Source: DATLLN01 sp963797175 (GTDB taxonomy: Bacteria; Actinomycetota; Thermoleophilia; Gaiellales; JAICJC01). From it: a DNA stretch of 64,000 nt. Of the stretch, positions 14,641 to 23,279 are shown piece by piece. The translations under genes were made by a program, and so were the position numbers. The stretch lies in assembly GCA_963797175.1 (NCBI GenBank), contig CAWCOL010000002.1:10233-74232 (forward strand). The letters run 5' to 3'. Below the pieces are notes generated by a model. The model made no database searches, had not been told where the DNA came from, and saw nothing but the letters and a program-made list of their open reading frames with translations. Positions within the stretch are counted from its first letter, which is position 1, and the number at the start of each line of letters is the position of its first letter.

Positions 14641-15816
14641 CTATGCGGTCTCGGAGGCGGCGACAGCGAGCACGCCCCGCACGCTGACCGTCAGCAGCAG
14701 CAGGGCGGGGACGCAGAGCAGGGCCGCGAGCGCGAAGGCCGCCGAGGACGACGTCGTCGAGGCGACAGCGCCCAGCACCAGCGGCACCACGGCGAATCCG
14801 CCCGCCCAGACGACGCCGAGGATGCCCATCACCGTCACGTGTGAGACCCGGGCGGCGTCCGCGCCGATCGAGGAGAGCGGGAACATCGACGCACCGACCA
14901 CGGCGAACATCGGTCCGGCGACCACCAGCAGCGCGAGCTGGAAGCCGTCCGGCGGCTCGAAGGCGAGCAGCACCGGGATCGCCATCACGCCGATGCCGAC
15001 GGCGCGGCCCACCGAGGCCGGCCCGATCCGATCGACCAGGCGCCCGGCGAACGGGCCGATGATCGCTCCCAGCACCGCGCCCGCACCGAAGGCGAACGCG
15101 ATCGTCTGGACGGACGTGTCCGTTGCGCCCAGGTGCAGCGGCACCAGCAGGTCGACTGCGCCGAACGCGCACAGGTCGATCACGCTCATCGCCACCGCCG
15201 CCAGCGTGGCCGGCTGGCGGGCGCCGCGGCGGATCGCGGCGAACACCTGTGACTCATGCGCCACCGACCTGCCCGAGGGGGCGAGCAGCGTCAGCACGAC
15301 GCCGACCGCGCTGACGGCGGCCACCATGCCGAACGCGGTGACCGCGCCCGCGGTCGCGGCCAGCGCGCCGATCCCCGGCCCGGCGATCGAGCCGGCCGAG
15401 AGCAGGCCCATCACGATCCCCGACTCGCGCCCGCGCCGGTCGGGCGGCGCGTTGTCGGTCACCCACGACATCGACGCCGTCCAGATCGAGCCGCTGGCGA
15501 AGCCCTGCACGAACCGGGCGAGGATCAGGATCTCGACGTTCGGGGCCCAGGCGAAGATCACCGTCGCGACCGTCATCAGCACGGCGGAGAACAGCGTGAT
15601 GCGGCGTGCGCCGATCCGCGGCACCAGGTTGATACAGGCCAACGAGACGAACGGCACCGAGATCGGGTAGGCGGCGAGCACCAGGCTCGCCTGGAAGGTG
15701 TTCAGCCCGAACTCGTCGGCGTAGTGCGGCAGCAGCGGCAGCACCGCGAGGTAGAGCGATGCGTCCACGAACATCGAGACGCCGACGGCAAGGGTGATGC
15801 GGCGGTACGGCTGCAT
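14641..15816 (-). CDS. Major facilitator superfamily transporter
   Basis: About 391 residues with 12 hydrophobic segments. The loop 2-3 motif LVPRIGARRITLF and the DNAPPDRRGRESG segment between helices 4 and 5 are MFS drug-efflux-like signatures. It is a paralogue of the MFS gene at 28228-29406, sharing the order of these motifs. TACCGT (15829-15824) lies seven bases before ATG 15816, which favours this start over the in-frame ATG 15840. Substrate unknown. Confidence 0.87.
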   Translation of the reverse strand: MQPYRRITLAVGVSMFVDASLYLAVLPLLPHYADEFGLNTFQASLVLAAYPISVPFVSLACINLVPRIGARRITLFSAVLMTVATVIFAWAPNVEILILARFVQGFASGSIWTASMSWVTDNAPPDRRGRESGIVMGLLSAGSIAGPGIGALAATAGAVTAFGMVAAVSAVGVVLTLLAPSGRSVAHESQVFAAIRRGARQPATLAAVAMSVIDLCAFGAVDLLVPLHLGATDTSVQTIAFAFGAGAVLGAIIGPFAGRLVDRIGPASVGRAVGIGVMAIPVLLAFEPPDGFQLALLVVAGPMFAVVGASMFPLSSIGADAARVSHVTVMGILGVVWAGGFAVVPLVLGAVASTTSSSAAFALAALLCVPALLLLTVSVRGVLAVAASETA

Positions 15817-15882
15817 GCCAGGCACGGTATCGCGCGCCATCGACCGCGACCCGCCGGGCCCGGGCGGGACTACCCTCGCCGC

Positions 15883-16812
15883 GTGCCGGCCGACGTGGAC
15901 GACGTGCAGCCCTCCGCCGTGCGGGTGTCCCCGGCTGCGCTCACCGCCGGTCCCATCGTGATCGGCGTGGCGGTGATGGTCGTGTGGGGCGGCACGCCGG
16001 TGCTCACGCGGATCGCGCTGCGCGGCTTCGCGCCGTTCGAGCTGGCACTGCTCCGCACCGTCATCGCCGGCCTGCTCACCGGCGCGATCATCGCCGCGAC
16101 CCGCGAGGCGCTCCCGGTCACGCGCCAGGGCCGCAAGCTGCTGGTGATCTCGGGCGTGACCGGATTCGTCGCCTTCCCGGTGCTCTTCACCTTCGGCCAG
16201 CACCAGACCTCAGCGATGCACGGCGGCATGATCCTGGCCGCCCTTCCCATTGTCACCGGAGGCTACGCCATGCTGCTCGACCGCCGCGTGCCCCGGCCGG
16301 CCTGGGTCGCCGGCTGCCTGATCGCCCTCGCGGGCGAGGTGCTGCTGGTCGCCGCGCGCGCCGGCGGCAGCGCGTCGGCCACGAGCCGCACCGGTGACCT
16401 GCTGATCGCCGTCTCGGTGCTCGTTGTCGCAATGGGCTACGTGGCGGGTGCCCGCCTCGGCCAGATCGGCTACCGCAGCATCGCCACGACCTTCTGGGGC
16501 ATCGCGCTGGCCGCGGCGTTCCTCGTGCCGGCGCTCGTCTACGAGCTGATCGTCTCCGGCGCGCCCGAGGCCAGCGCCGAGTCCTGGGCGGCCATCCTCT
16601 TCATCGCCACCGCCACCTCGATCGTCGGGTACATCGGCTGGTACTGGGCGCTCGCGCACGGCGGCATCGCCCGCACCGCGACGATCCAGTTCCTCCAGCC
16701 GTTCTCCGGGCTGGTGCTGGCCGCCGTCCTGCTGGGCGAGCACTTCACGACGCCGCTGGTCGGCGCGTCGATCGCGATCCTGGTCGGTGTCACCGTCGCG
16801 CAGCGGCTGTGA
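15883..16812 (+). CDS. EamA/DMT-family transporter
   Basis: About 309 residues with ten predicted membrane helices in two EamA halves; the first half starts at VVWGGTPVLTRIALRGFAP, a typical EamA opening. Members export metabolites or amino acids. The GTG at 15883 is supported by TACCCT (15871-15876) exactly six bases upstream, a leaderless arrangement. It is divergent from the MFS gene at 15816, so the two promoters overlap in about 67 bp. Confidence 0.88.
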   Translation: MPADVDDVQPSAVRVSPAALTAGPIVIGVAVMVVWGGTPVLTRIALRGFAPFELALLRTVIAGLLTGAIIAATREALPVTRQGRKLLVISGVTGFVAFPVLFTFGQHQTSAMHGGMILAALPIVTGGYAMLLDRRVPRPAWVAGCLIALAGEVLLVAARAGGSASATSRTGDLLIAVSVLVVAMGYVAGARLGQIGYRSIATTFWGIALAAAFLVPALVYELIVSGAPEASAESWAAILFIATATSIVGYIGWYWALAHGGIARTATIQFLQPFSGLVLAAVLLGEHFTTPLVGASIAILVGVTVAQRL

Positions 16813-16859
16813 CGACAGGGTCATTGCGGCAGCGCACGACGCGCCCCATAGTGGGACGG

Positions 16860-17069
16860 ATGACCACGTCCGACCCGATCCGCTCGCTCAGCTCCATGCC
16901 CGCCGCACGGGGGACGAACCCGTACGCCCGCCCGCTGCCCGCCCAGCCGGATCCGGTCAGCCAGATGATCGACGCCGTCGAGCCGATCGCCGAGATCCCG
17001 ACGTCCGTCGAGCGCATCCACGGGAACGCGGATCAGATCATGAGCCGCGGCGTCGACGTGCGCGCGTAA
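16860..17069 (+). CDS. Small protein of unknown function
   Basis: A 69-residue open frame starting MTTSDPIRSLSSMPAARG and ending with RGVDVRA. It is soluble with no cysteines, and the middle is proline-rich (ARPLPAQPDPVSQ) followed by an amphipathic helix (IDAVEPIAEIPTSVERI). It looks protein-like in composition, but I recognise no family. A CATAGT hexamer seven bases before the ATG could be a -10. Confidence is limited because overlapping minus-strand frames are open too. Confidence 0.5.
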   Translation: MTTSDPIRSLSSMPAARGTNPYARPLPAQPDPVSQMIDAVEPIAEIPTSVERIHGNADQIMSRGVDVRA

Positions 17070-17180
17070 ACGCCCGCGACCACCCGGGTGTCTCCCGCCC
17101 ACCCCGCCGAGGTTGCGGCTCCGCCGGCGGAGGAGTGAGCGGATCGGCGCCGGGCCCGCCGGTGCTGCAGACTCCGTAGC

Positions 17181-17795
17181 ATGGATGCACCACGCGGCAT
17201 CGCCGAGCCGTTCAGCGACCAGCTCGAGGCCTGGCTTCGGGGCGATGGCACCAAGACGCTGGGGGCCCTGGGCGACGTGTTCGAGGAGAAGGGCTTCGCG
17301 GCCGCGATCCTGCTGCTGATGTTCGTTCCCGCCCTGCCGCTGCCAACGGGCGGGATCAGCCATGTCTTCGAGGCCATCGCCATCGTGCTCGCTGCCCAGA
17401 TGGTGCTCGGTCGGCGAACGATCTGGCTCCCTGAGCGATGGCGGCGGCGTGAGCTCGGCGCGGTGACGACGGGGAAGGCCATCCCGTTCATGATCCGCTG
17501 GGTCCGGCGCGTCGAACGGATCTCGCGGCCGCGCGGCACACGGTTCTACGCGCTCGGATCGGCGCGACGGCTCCTCGGCGTGCTGCTGATCGCCTTCGCG
17601 ATCGGAGCGGCGGTCGCCCCGCCGTTCTCGGGGCTCGACACGCTGCCGGCGGCGGGCGCCGTGGCGGTCTCGCTTTCCATCATCCTCGAGGATGTCGTCG
17701 TCCTCGCGATCGGTATCGCGCTCGGCGCCGCCGGCATCGCTCTGATCGTCACCGTGGGAGCCGCTCTCGTCGGGCTGTTCCAACGTCTCCTGTGA
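17181..17795 (+). CDS. Exopolysaccharide synthesis ExoD-family membrane protein
   Basis: A 204-residue membrane protein with the ExoD signature FVPALPLPTGGISHVFEAIAI, then WLPERWRRREL and a C-terminal set of three or four membrane helices. ExoD proteins affect exopolysaccharide production and alkali sensitivity by an unknown mechanism. It stands alone; a short hairpin (tgcccg/cgggca near 17813-17826) and the stronger hairpin at 17994-18026 lie downstream. Confidence 0.85.
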   Translation: MDAPRGIAEPFSDQLEAWLRGDGTKTLGALGDVFEEKGFAAAILLLMFVPALPLPTGGISHVFEAIAIVLAAQMVLGRRTIWLPERWRRRELGAVTTGKAIPFMIRWVRRVERISRPRGTRFYALGSARRLLGVLLIAFAIGAAVAPPFSGLDTLPAAGAVAVSLSIILEDVVVLAIGIALGAAGIALIVTVGAALVGLFQRLL

Positions 17796-17993
17796 CGACG
17801 ACGAGGCGGTGCCCGAACGGGCATCGGCCGACGCCTCCTCCGGCCGGACGCTCGAGACGTCGGCCCCGAGTCACACTGGTGGGTGAAGCCGAGGCGCTCA
17901 CATGCGTGGCGCCCGCCACGGCGAGCTACGGGATCGTGACCACTCAGAAGAGGCGGGAACGGGACGTGCCACCTCACCATCTCGTGATCACGC

Positions 17994-18026
17994 GCGGCTT
18001 CCGGCGCGAGAAACGCCGGAAGCCGC
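17994..18026. terminator. Perfect 13-bp hairpin between exoD and tRNA-Leu
   Basis: Arms 17994-18006 (gcggcttccggcg) and 18014-18026 are exact inverted repeats with a 7-base loop. It lies 24 bases beyond the 3' end of the minus-strand tRNA-Leu and may terminate both that tRNA and the rightward exoD transcript. Confidence 0.75.
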
Positions 18027-18049
18027 TCAACCGAGCGGCCTCCGGGACA

Positions 18050-18134
<85 letters not shown>

Positions 18135-18185
18135 AGGCAGCCGACGAAGCCTACCGCAGGGCTCCATCCGAGGGGTCGAGGCGAT

Positions 18186-18407
18186 CTAGAGGATGAAGCC
18201 GAGCAGGACGCCGTTCGCGGCGAACAGCACCGCGACCAGCACGGTCATCCGGGTGAGGTTCCGCTCCATCACGGCGGTGCCGCCGAACTGGCTCTGCCCC
18301 GGGTTGAACATGCCGGAGAGGCCGGTGTCCTTGCCGGAGTGCATCAGCACCAGGACGATGAGGACGCCGGCGAGCACCATCTGGAGGAACGAGAGGACGA
18401 TTGCCAC
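18186..18407 (-). CDS. secG: Preprotein translocase subunit SecG
   Basis: A 73-residue SecG: first membrane helix LSFLQMVLAGVLIVLVLM, the polar linker with the conserved GMFNPGQSQFGG region, and the second helix MTVLVAVLFAANGVLLGFIL. It is part of the SecYEG channel. The GTG start lies 4 bp after the selD stop. A TAGACT box (18419-18414) exactly six bases before the GTG, inside the selD 3' end, suggests an additional leaderless promoter. Confidence 0.95.
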   Translation of the reverse strand: MAIVLSFLQMVLAGVLIVLVLMHSGKDTGLSGMFNPGQSQFGGTAVMERNLTRMTVLVAVLFAANGVLLGFIL

Positions 18408-18411
18408 GGCG

Positions 18412-19434
18412 TCAGTCTACCAAGACGGTGCCGGATTCCCCCTCCACCAGCGAGCCCACGACCGGCCAGCCGAGCGCCTCGGCCCGGCCGCGCGGCAGCG
18501 CCGCCAGCAGGCCGCCCGACGTCTGGGCGTCGCACAGCAGCAGCCGGTCGGTCTCGTCCAGCCAGCCGTCGAACTGCGCATAGCCGGCTGCGAGATCGAG
18601 GTTCGTCCTGCTGCCGCCGGGAACGAACCCGTCCACCACCAGCTGCCGCACCTCGGGCAGCAGCGGGACGTGATCGAAGCGGATCGCGGCCGCCAGCCCG
18701 GCCGCGGCCGCCAGTTCCCGCACGTGGCCGACCAGGCCGAACCCGGTGACGTCGGTGACGGCGTGCGGCCGTTGGGCCCGCAGCTCCTGGGCGGCCCGGT
18801 CGTTGAGCATCGTCATCGACTCGACCGCGGCGGCGACGATCTCGTCGTTGGGATCGCCGCGCTTGATGGCGGTGGCGACGATCCCGGTGCCGATCGACTT
18901 GCTGAAGACGAGCGCGTCCCCGGCGCGGCCACCGGCGTTCGTCCAGATCTCGTCCGGATGGACGAACCCGGTCACGGCCATCCCGTACTTCGGCTCGGGG
19001 TCGTCGATCGAGTGGCCGCCGGCGATCGCGACCCCCGCGCTCGCGGCCACCTCGCCGCCGCCGCGCAGGATCTCGCCCAGGATCTCGAGCGGCAGCGCCT
19101 TCGGGAACCCGACGACGTTGAGCGCGAACGCGGGCCGGGCGCCCATCGCGTAGATGTCCGAGATCGCGTTGGTCGCCGCGATCCGCCCGAAGGTGAACGG
19201 GTCGTCCACCAGCGGCGTGAAGAAGTCGATGGTGGTGACGACGGCCAGCTCGTCGGAGATCCGCCAGACGGCGGCGTCATCCATCGTCTCGTTGCCGACC
19301 AGCAGCTCGGCCGGGCGCGCGCCCTGCGGCGCACCGGCCAGCACCTGCGAGAGCAGCCCGGCCGGCAGCTTGCACGCGCAGCCCGCGCCGTGCGAGAGCT
19401 CGGTCAGGCGGACGGGGACCGGCTCGGTTGCCAT
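18412..19434 (-). CDS. selD: Selenide, water dikinase
   Basis: A 340-residue SelD, which makes selenophosphate from selenide and ATP. The N-terminal SHGAGCACKLP motif has Cys in both catalytic positions (not selenocysteine) plus the essential Lys. Further conserved blocks are DFFTPLVDDPFTFGRIAATNA (metal/ATP), GGHSIDDPEPKYG and the C-terminal QTSGGLL. No selA, selB or selC and no Sec-containing reading frame was found in the window. TACACT (19446-19441) six bases before the ATG indicates leaderless initiation. Confidence 0.95.
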   Translation of the reverse strand: MATEPVPVRLTELSHGAGCACKLPAGLLSQVLAGAPQGARPAELLVGNETMDDAAVWRISDELAVVTTIDFFTPLVDDPFTFGRIAATNAISDIYAMGARPAFALNVVGFPKALPLEILGEILRGGGEVAASAGVAIAGGHSIDDPEPKYGMAVTGFVHPDEIWTNAGGRAGDALVFSKSIGTGIVATAIKRGDPNDEIVAAAVESMTMLNDRAAQELRAQRPHAVTDVTGFGLVGHVRELAAAAGLAAAIRFDHVPLLPEVRQLVVDGFVPGGSRTNLDLAAGYAQFDGWLDETDRLLLCDAQTSGGLLAALPRGRAEALGWPVVGSLVEGESGTVLVD

Positions 19435-19459
19435 CGCTGAAGTGTAGGTGCCGGCAGCG

Positions 19460-21844
19460 TCAGTCGCCCGCGACGGCGGGATCGGCGTCGCCGGTGTCGT
19501 CGAAGACGCCCGACCCCTCGACGTTGACGTGCGGCAGCACCCCGTCGAGCCACCTCGGCACCCACCAGGCGCGCTCGCCCATCAGCTCCATCACGGACGG
19601 CACCAGCATGCAACGCACGATCGTCGCGTCCACCGCGATCGCGACCGCCAGCCCGACCCCGAACTCCTTGACGACCGGGTCGCCGTTCAGCACGAAGCTG
19701 GAGAAGACGAACACCATCACCAGGGCGGCGGAGGTGATCACCCGCCCGGTGCCCGCCAGCCCGTCGACCACCGCCTCCCGCGCATCGCCGCTCTCGTGGT
19801 ACGCCTCCTGGATCTGGCTGACCAGGAACACCTCGTAGTCCATCGAAAGGCCGAACAGAATGGCGAACATCAGCAGCGGGGCGAAGCTGACGATCGGGAT
19901 CGCGTGCGGCAGACCGACCAGGCCGGCGCCGTGCCCCTCCTGGAAGACCAGCGTGACAACGCCGTACGCCGCACCGACGGACAGCAGGTTCATGACCGCC
20001 GCCTTGAGCGGGATCAGGACGCTGCGGAACGCCAGCAGGAGCACGAAGAAGCTGAGCAGCACGACCACGGCGATCATCAGCGGCAACTTGTTGGCGATCT
20101 CCTCGGCGAGATCGATGTAGCCGGCGGTCTGGCCGCCGATGAAGGCGGTCAGGTCGGTGCCGGAGAGGGCGCCGGGCACGACGTTGTCTCGCAGGTCGTT
20201 GACCAGGCTCTCGGTCTCGTGCGACGAGGGGCTGGTGGTCGCCACGACGCTGAACACGGCGGCCGTGCCCTTGGGGTCGACCGTGGCGGGCGCCACCGAC
20301 TTGACCCCCGGCGTCTTGGCGATCGCGTTCTCGAGCGTGGTCAGCCGCGGGTCGGTGGCCGGGGACTCGGCCTGCTGCTTCTGCTGGGCGAGCTGGTCGG
20401 ACTGGGTCTGGGTCTGCTGCTGCGCCTGCTGGGTCGCCTGGTCGGCCGGCACCCCCTGCGCCTCCAGGCCGGCCGCGATCTGCTGCTGCTTCTGGTCGAG
20501 CTGCTTCTGCTGCTGGTTCACCTGGTCGACGCCGCTCTGGTCCGGCTTCGCCGGCGTGCCGAACTGGACGGCGATCAGCAGGGGCCCGTTGGTGCCCGCC
20601 CCGAAGCCGTCGGTGAGCGCGTCGTAGGCCTGGCGGGAGGTCGTCGACTTCGGCAGCACGCTCTGGTCGGACTGGCCCAGCTCCAGGCTCAGCAGCGGGT
20701 AGGCCAGCGCCAGCAGGATGACGGTGCTGACGATCATGTACGGCCACGGGTGGTCGCCCACGGCGCGGGCCATCCGCCGCCAGCCGTGCGGCTCGCCGTC
20801 GGACTCGCCGTGGCCCCGGAAGGGGACGCGCAGCGAGTTGATGTGCGGCCCCAGCGCGCCGAGCAGCGCCGGCAGCAGCGTGATCGCGGCCAGCACCGAG
20901 ACCGCGACCGCGGTCGCCGAGGCGAAGCCCAGCGTGGCGACCAGCGGGATGCCGGCGACGAACAGCGAGCAGAGCGCGATCACCACCGTCACACCGGCAA
21001 ACACCACAGCGCCGCCCGAGGTGGCAACGGCACGGGCGATCGACTCCCGCAGCTCGACCCCGGAGTCGAGCTGGAGTTTGTGCTTGGTGACGATGAACAG
21101 CGCGTAGTCGATGCCGACGCCGAGCCCGATCATCGTCGCCAGCGTCGGCGTCACCGTGGGTACGTCGGCGGTGTGGCCGATCAGGGTGATCACGGCCAGC
21201 GTCACCAGCAGGCCGAGGATCGCCGTGATGATCGGCAGCATCATCGCCGTGGCCGTGCCGAACGCGAACAGCAGGATGATGACGGCGGCGGCGATGCCGA
21301 CCGCCTCGCTGCTCTCGGTGGACGGGCGGGACAGCTTCTGGCCGACATAGCCGCCCACGGCGACGTCCATGCCGGCCGCCTTGGCCGGGTCGCCGGCATC
21401 GAGGATCTGCTGGGCCTCGGCCTCGCTGGTGTCGCTGGAGCCGATGTCCAGCGTGACCGAGATGTAGGCGATCTTCTTGTCCTTGCTGATCAGCGCCGAC
21501 GCGCCCTGGTCGAGCGGGCTGACGACGCGGACGACGTGCGGCACCTTCTTCAGGTTGGCGACGGTCTCCGAGATCGCGGAGGTGCTCGCCGAGTCGCCGA
21601 TCGTCCCCTTCGTGTCGCGCAGGGTCATCGGGATGCTGCCGAACGCCTGCTTGGGCAGCTTGGCGGAGAGCAGGTCGGTGGCGCGCGTCGAGCCGGTGCC
21701 GGGCAGCGTCAGGTTGTCGTTGAAGCTCTGGCCGGCGCTCGCCGCCAGCAGATGCAGGCCGATCGCGACGATCACCCAGGCGGCGATCACCGGCCAGTGG
21801 AAGCGGCTGCAGAAGCGTCCGACGCGGTAGAGAGCGCGAGTCAC
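19460..21844 (-). CDS. MMPL-family (RND superfamily) transporter with Gln-rich coiled-coil insert
   Basis: A 794-residue membrane transporter with about 12 helices in two repeats, each followed by a large extracytoplasmic domain. The MMPL hallmark GLGVGIDYALFIVTKH lies in the first bundle and GLSMDYEVFLVSQI in the second. MMPL proteins export lipids or drugs with proton motive force. The second external domain holds a strikingly Gln/Lys-rich stretch (about 20350-20530), predicted coiled coil. TACCGT (21856-21851) six bases before the GTG at 21844 suggests leaderless translation. Cargo unknown. Confidence 0.9.
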   Translation of the reverse strand: MTRALYRVGRFCSRFHWPVIAAWVIVAIGLHLLAASAGQSFNDNLTLPGTGSTRATDLLSAKLPKQAFGSIPMTLRDTKGTIGDSASTSAISETVANLKKVPHVVRVVSPLDQGASALISKDKKIAYISVTLDIGSSDTSEAEAQQILDAGDPAKAAGMDVAVGGYVGQKLSRPSTESSEAVGIAAAVIILLFAFGTATAMMLPIITAILGLLVTLAVITLIGHTADVPTVTPTLATMIGLGVGIDYALFIVTKHKLQLDSGVELRESIARAVATSGGAVVFAGVTVVIALCSLFVAGIPLVATLGFASATAVAVSVLAAITLLPALLGALGPHINSLRVPFRGHGESDGEPHGWRRMARAVGDHPWPYMIVSTVILLALAYPLLSLELGQSDQSVLPKSTTSRQAYDALTDGFGAGTNGPLLIAVQFGTPAKPDQSGVDQVNQQQKQLDQKQQQIAAGLEAQGVPADQATQQAQQQTQTQSDQLAQQKQQAESPATDPRLTTLENAIAKTPGVKSVAPATVDPKGTAAVFSVVATTSPSSHETESLVNDLRDNVVPGALSGTDLTAFIGGQTAGYIDLAEEIANKLPLMIAVVVLLSFFVLLLAFRSVLIPLKAAVMNLLSVGAAYGVVTLVFQEGHGAGLVGLPHAIPIVSFAPLLMFAILFGLSMDYEVFLVSQIQEAYHESGDAREAVVDGLAGTGRVITSAALVMVFVFSSFVLNGDPVVKEFGVGLAVAIAVDATIVRCMLVPSVMELMGERAWWVPRWLDGVLPHVNVEGSGVFDDTGDADPAVAGD

Positions 21845-21893
21845 GCCGCGACGGTACCCGATCGCCCCGGCGCGCGGCGATCGAGGCGAACCC

Positions 21894-22274
21894 TCAGCTC
21901 GGGCTGAGCGCGTCGGCCAGGGCCTCGTCCAGCTCGACCCGCTCCGGCGGCCGCGGCCAGCGGCGCACCACCGCGCCCGCCGCGTTCAGGTAGAGCACCG
22001 TCGGCGCAGCGCGGACGCCCAGCCGCATCGCCAGGCGGCCGTTGCGGCCCGCCAGCTGCTCGACCACGACGACGTCGCCGCGGTACGGCGCGGCGGCCGC
22101 TGCGAGGCGGTTGAGCGCGACCCGCGACGGCCCCGGCCCGGGCGCCGAGAACTGGAGCAGCACCCCCAGCGGAGGCAGCTCGTCCAGGCCCAGCTCGGCG
22201 GGCAGCACGACGCCGCGGCCCGAGGTGGGGAACGGGCGGCCGAACAGCCTGCGGGACGAGCGAAGCAGCCCCAT
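21894..22274 (-). CDS. Thioredoxin-fold protein lacking CxxC
   Basis: A 126-residue protein resembling a thioredoxin fold: LGVLLQFSAPG, then DVVVVEQLAGRNGRLAMRLGVRAAPTVLYLNAAG with the cis-Pro segment APTVLY of the fold. The usual active-site cysteines are absent, so disulfide reductase activity is unlikely. ATG 22274 is preceded at exactly six bases by TATCCT (22286-22281), a leaderless arrangement. The glycosyltransferase stop lies 5 bp upstream. Confidence 0.7.
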   Translation of the reverse strand: MGLLRSSRRLFGRPFPTSGRGVVLPAELGLDELPPLGVLLQFSAPGPGPSRVALNRLAAAAAPYRGDVVVVEQLAGRNGRLAMRLGVRAAPTVLYLNAAGAVVRRWPRPPERVELDEALADALSPS

Positions 22275-22278
22275 GCGC

Positions 22279-23265
22279 TCAGGATACCGAGCGCAGCACC
22301 TGCTCGATCCGCGCGGCCTGCACGGACACGTCATGCGCCTCGGCCACCTCGACCGCCGCGGGACTGGGAACCGGCAGGGCGGCGGCGGCCCGCATGCCGG
22401 CGGCGATCGACTCGACGTCGAGCGGATCGACCAGCGCGCCGCACTCCTCGGTGACGAACTCAGGAGGGCCACCGACGCGCGTCGCGACCACCGGCCGGCC
22501 GCAGGCGAGCGCCTCCAGCAGGGCCTGGCCCTGCGGCTCGACCAGGCTCGGCTGGCACAGCACGTCGCAGCGCTCGAGCTCGGCGACCAGGCGGTCCTGG
22601 GGGACGCGGCCGAGGAAGCGCACGCCGTCCGGCGCGGCGACCCGCAGGTCGGCCGCGAGCGGGCCGCCGCCGACGATGGTCAGCGACCCTTCGCCCACCC
22701 GCCGGAAGGCCTCCATCAGCCGCCCCACGTTCTTACGCTCGCTCAGCGACCCGACGTAGAGGAACCGGGGCCCGTCGCCGGGGGCTCGCGGCGCCGGACG
22801 CAGCATCGTGGTGTCGACGCCGCAGTCGATCACCTCCAGCCGCGGCGGCCGCTCCGGCAGCCGCTGGGCCAGGTACTCGGAGACGCAGATCACGGCGGCG
22901 GCCCGGCGCAGCACCTGCCGCGTCGCGGCCGCCATCGCCCTGCTGTGCTCGGCGTTCGCCACGTCTCCGCCGTGGGCCGTGACGACGAACGGGCGGCCGG
23001 TGGCCGCGGCGATCAGCCCGGTGGGCACCAGGTAGTGGGCGTAGACGACGTCGGGCTTGACGCGGCGAGCGGCCGAGACCGCCTTGCGCGTCAGCTGCGC
23101 GTACTTGGCCGGCGTCCGCAGCAGCCCGTGCGCGTCCGTGTCGAGCACGACCGGCACCACCTCGTTGCCGCGGGCAACCAGCGCCCGCTCGAGACTCTGG
23201 ACGAAGACGCCGAACTCGGGGCGCCGCCGGCTCGGGTACATGTTGGAGAGCAGCAGGATGCGCAC
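22279..23265 (-). CDS. GT4-family glycosyltransferase
   Basis: About 328 residues with the GT-B fold. The N-terminal domain opens VRILLLSNMYPSRRRPEFG and contains TAHGGDVAN. The C-terminal domain has FLYVGSLSERKNVGRLMEAF, the LVEPQGQALLEALACGRPVVATRVGG nucleotide-sugar motif split over strand and helix, and GALVDPLDVESIAAGM. The GTG at 23265 overlaps the end of the potC-like gene by 16 bp. Donor and acceptor are unknown; with the MMPL exporter nearby a glycolipid role is conceivable. Confidence 0.88.
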   Translation of the reverse strand: MRILLLSNMYPSRRRPEFGVFVQSLERALVARGNEVVPVVLDTDAHGLLRTPAKYAQLTRKAVSAARRVKPDVVYAHYLVPTGLIAAATGRPFVVTAHGGDVANAEHSRAMAAATRQVLRRAAAVICVSEYLAQRLPERPPRLEVIDCGVDTTMLRPAPRAPGDGPRFLYVGSLSERKNVGRLMEAFRRVGEGSLTIVGGGPLAADLRVAAPDGVRFLGRVPQDRLVAELERCDVLCQPSLVEPQGQALLEALACGRPVVATRVGGPPEFVTEECGALVDPLDVESIAAGMRAAAALPVPSPAAVEVAEAHDVSVQAARIEQVLRSVS

Positions 23266-23279
23266 GACGCGCCGGAGTA

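Noticed and set aside
18412..19434. Selenocysteine use implied by selD
   Set aside because: I looked for in-frame TGA in nearby oxidoreductases and in SelD itself. SelD uses Cys, and no gene in the window needs a TGA readthrough; other sel genes must be elsewhere.
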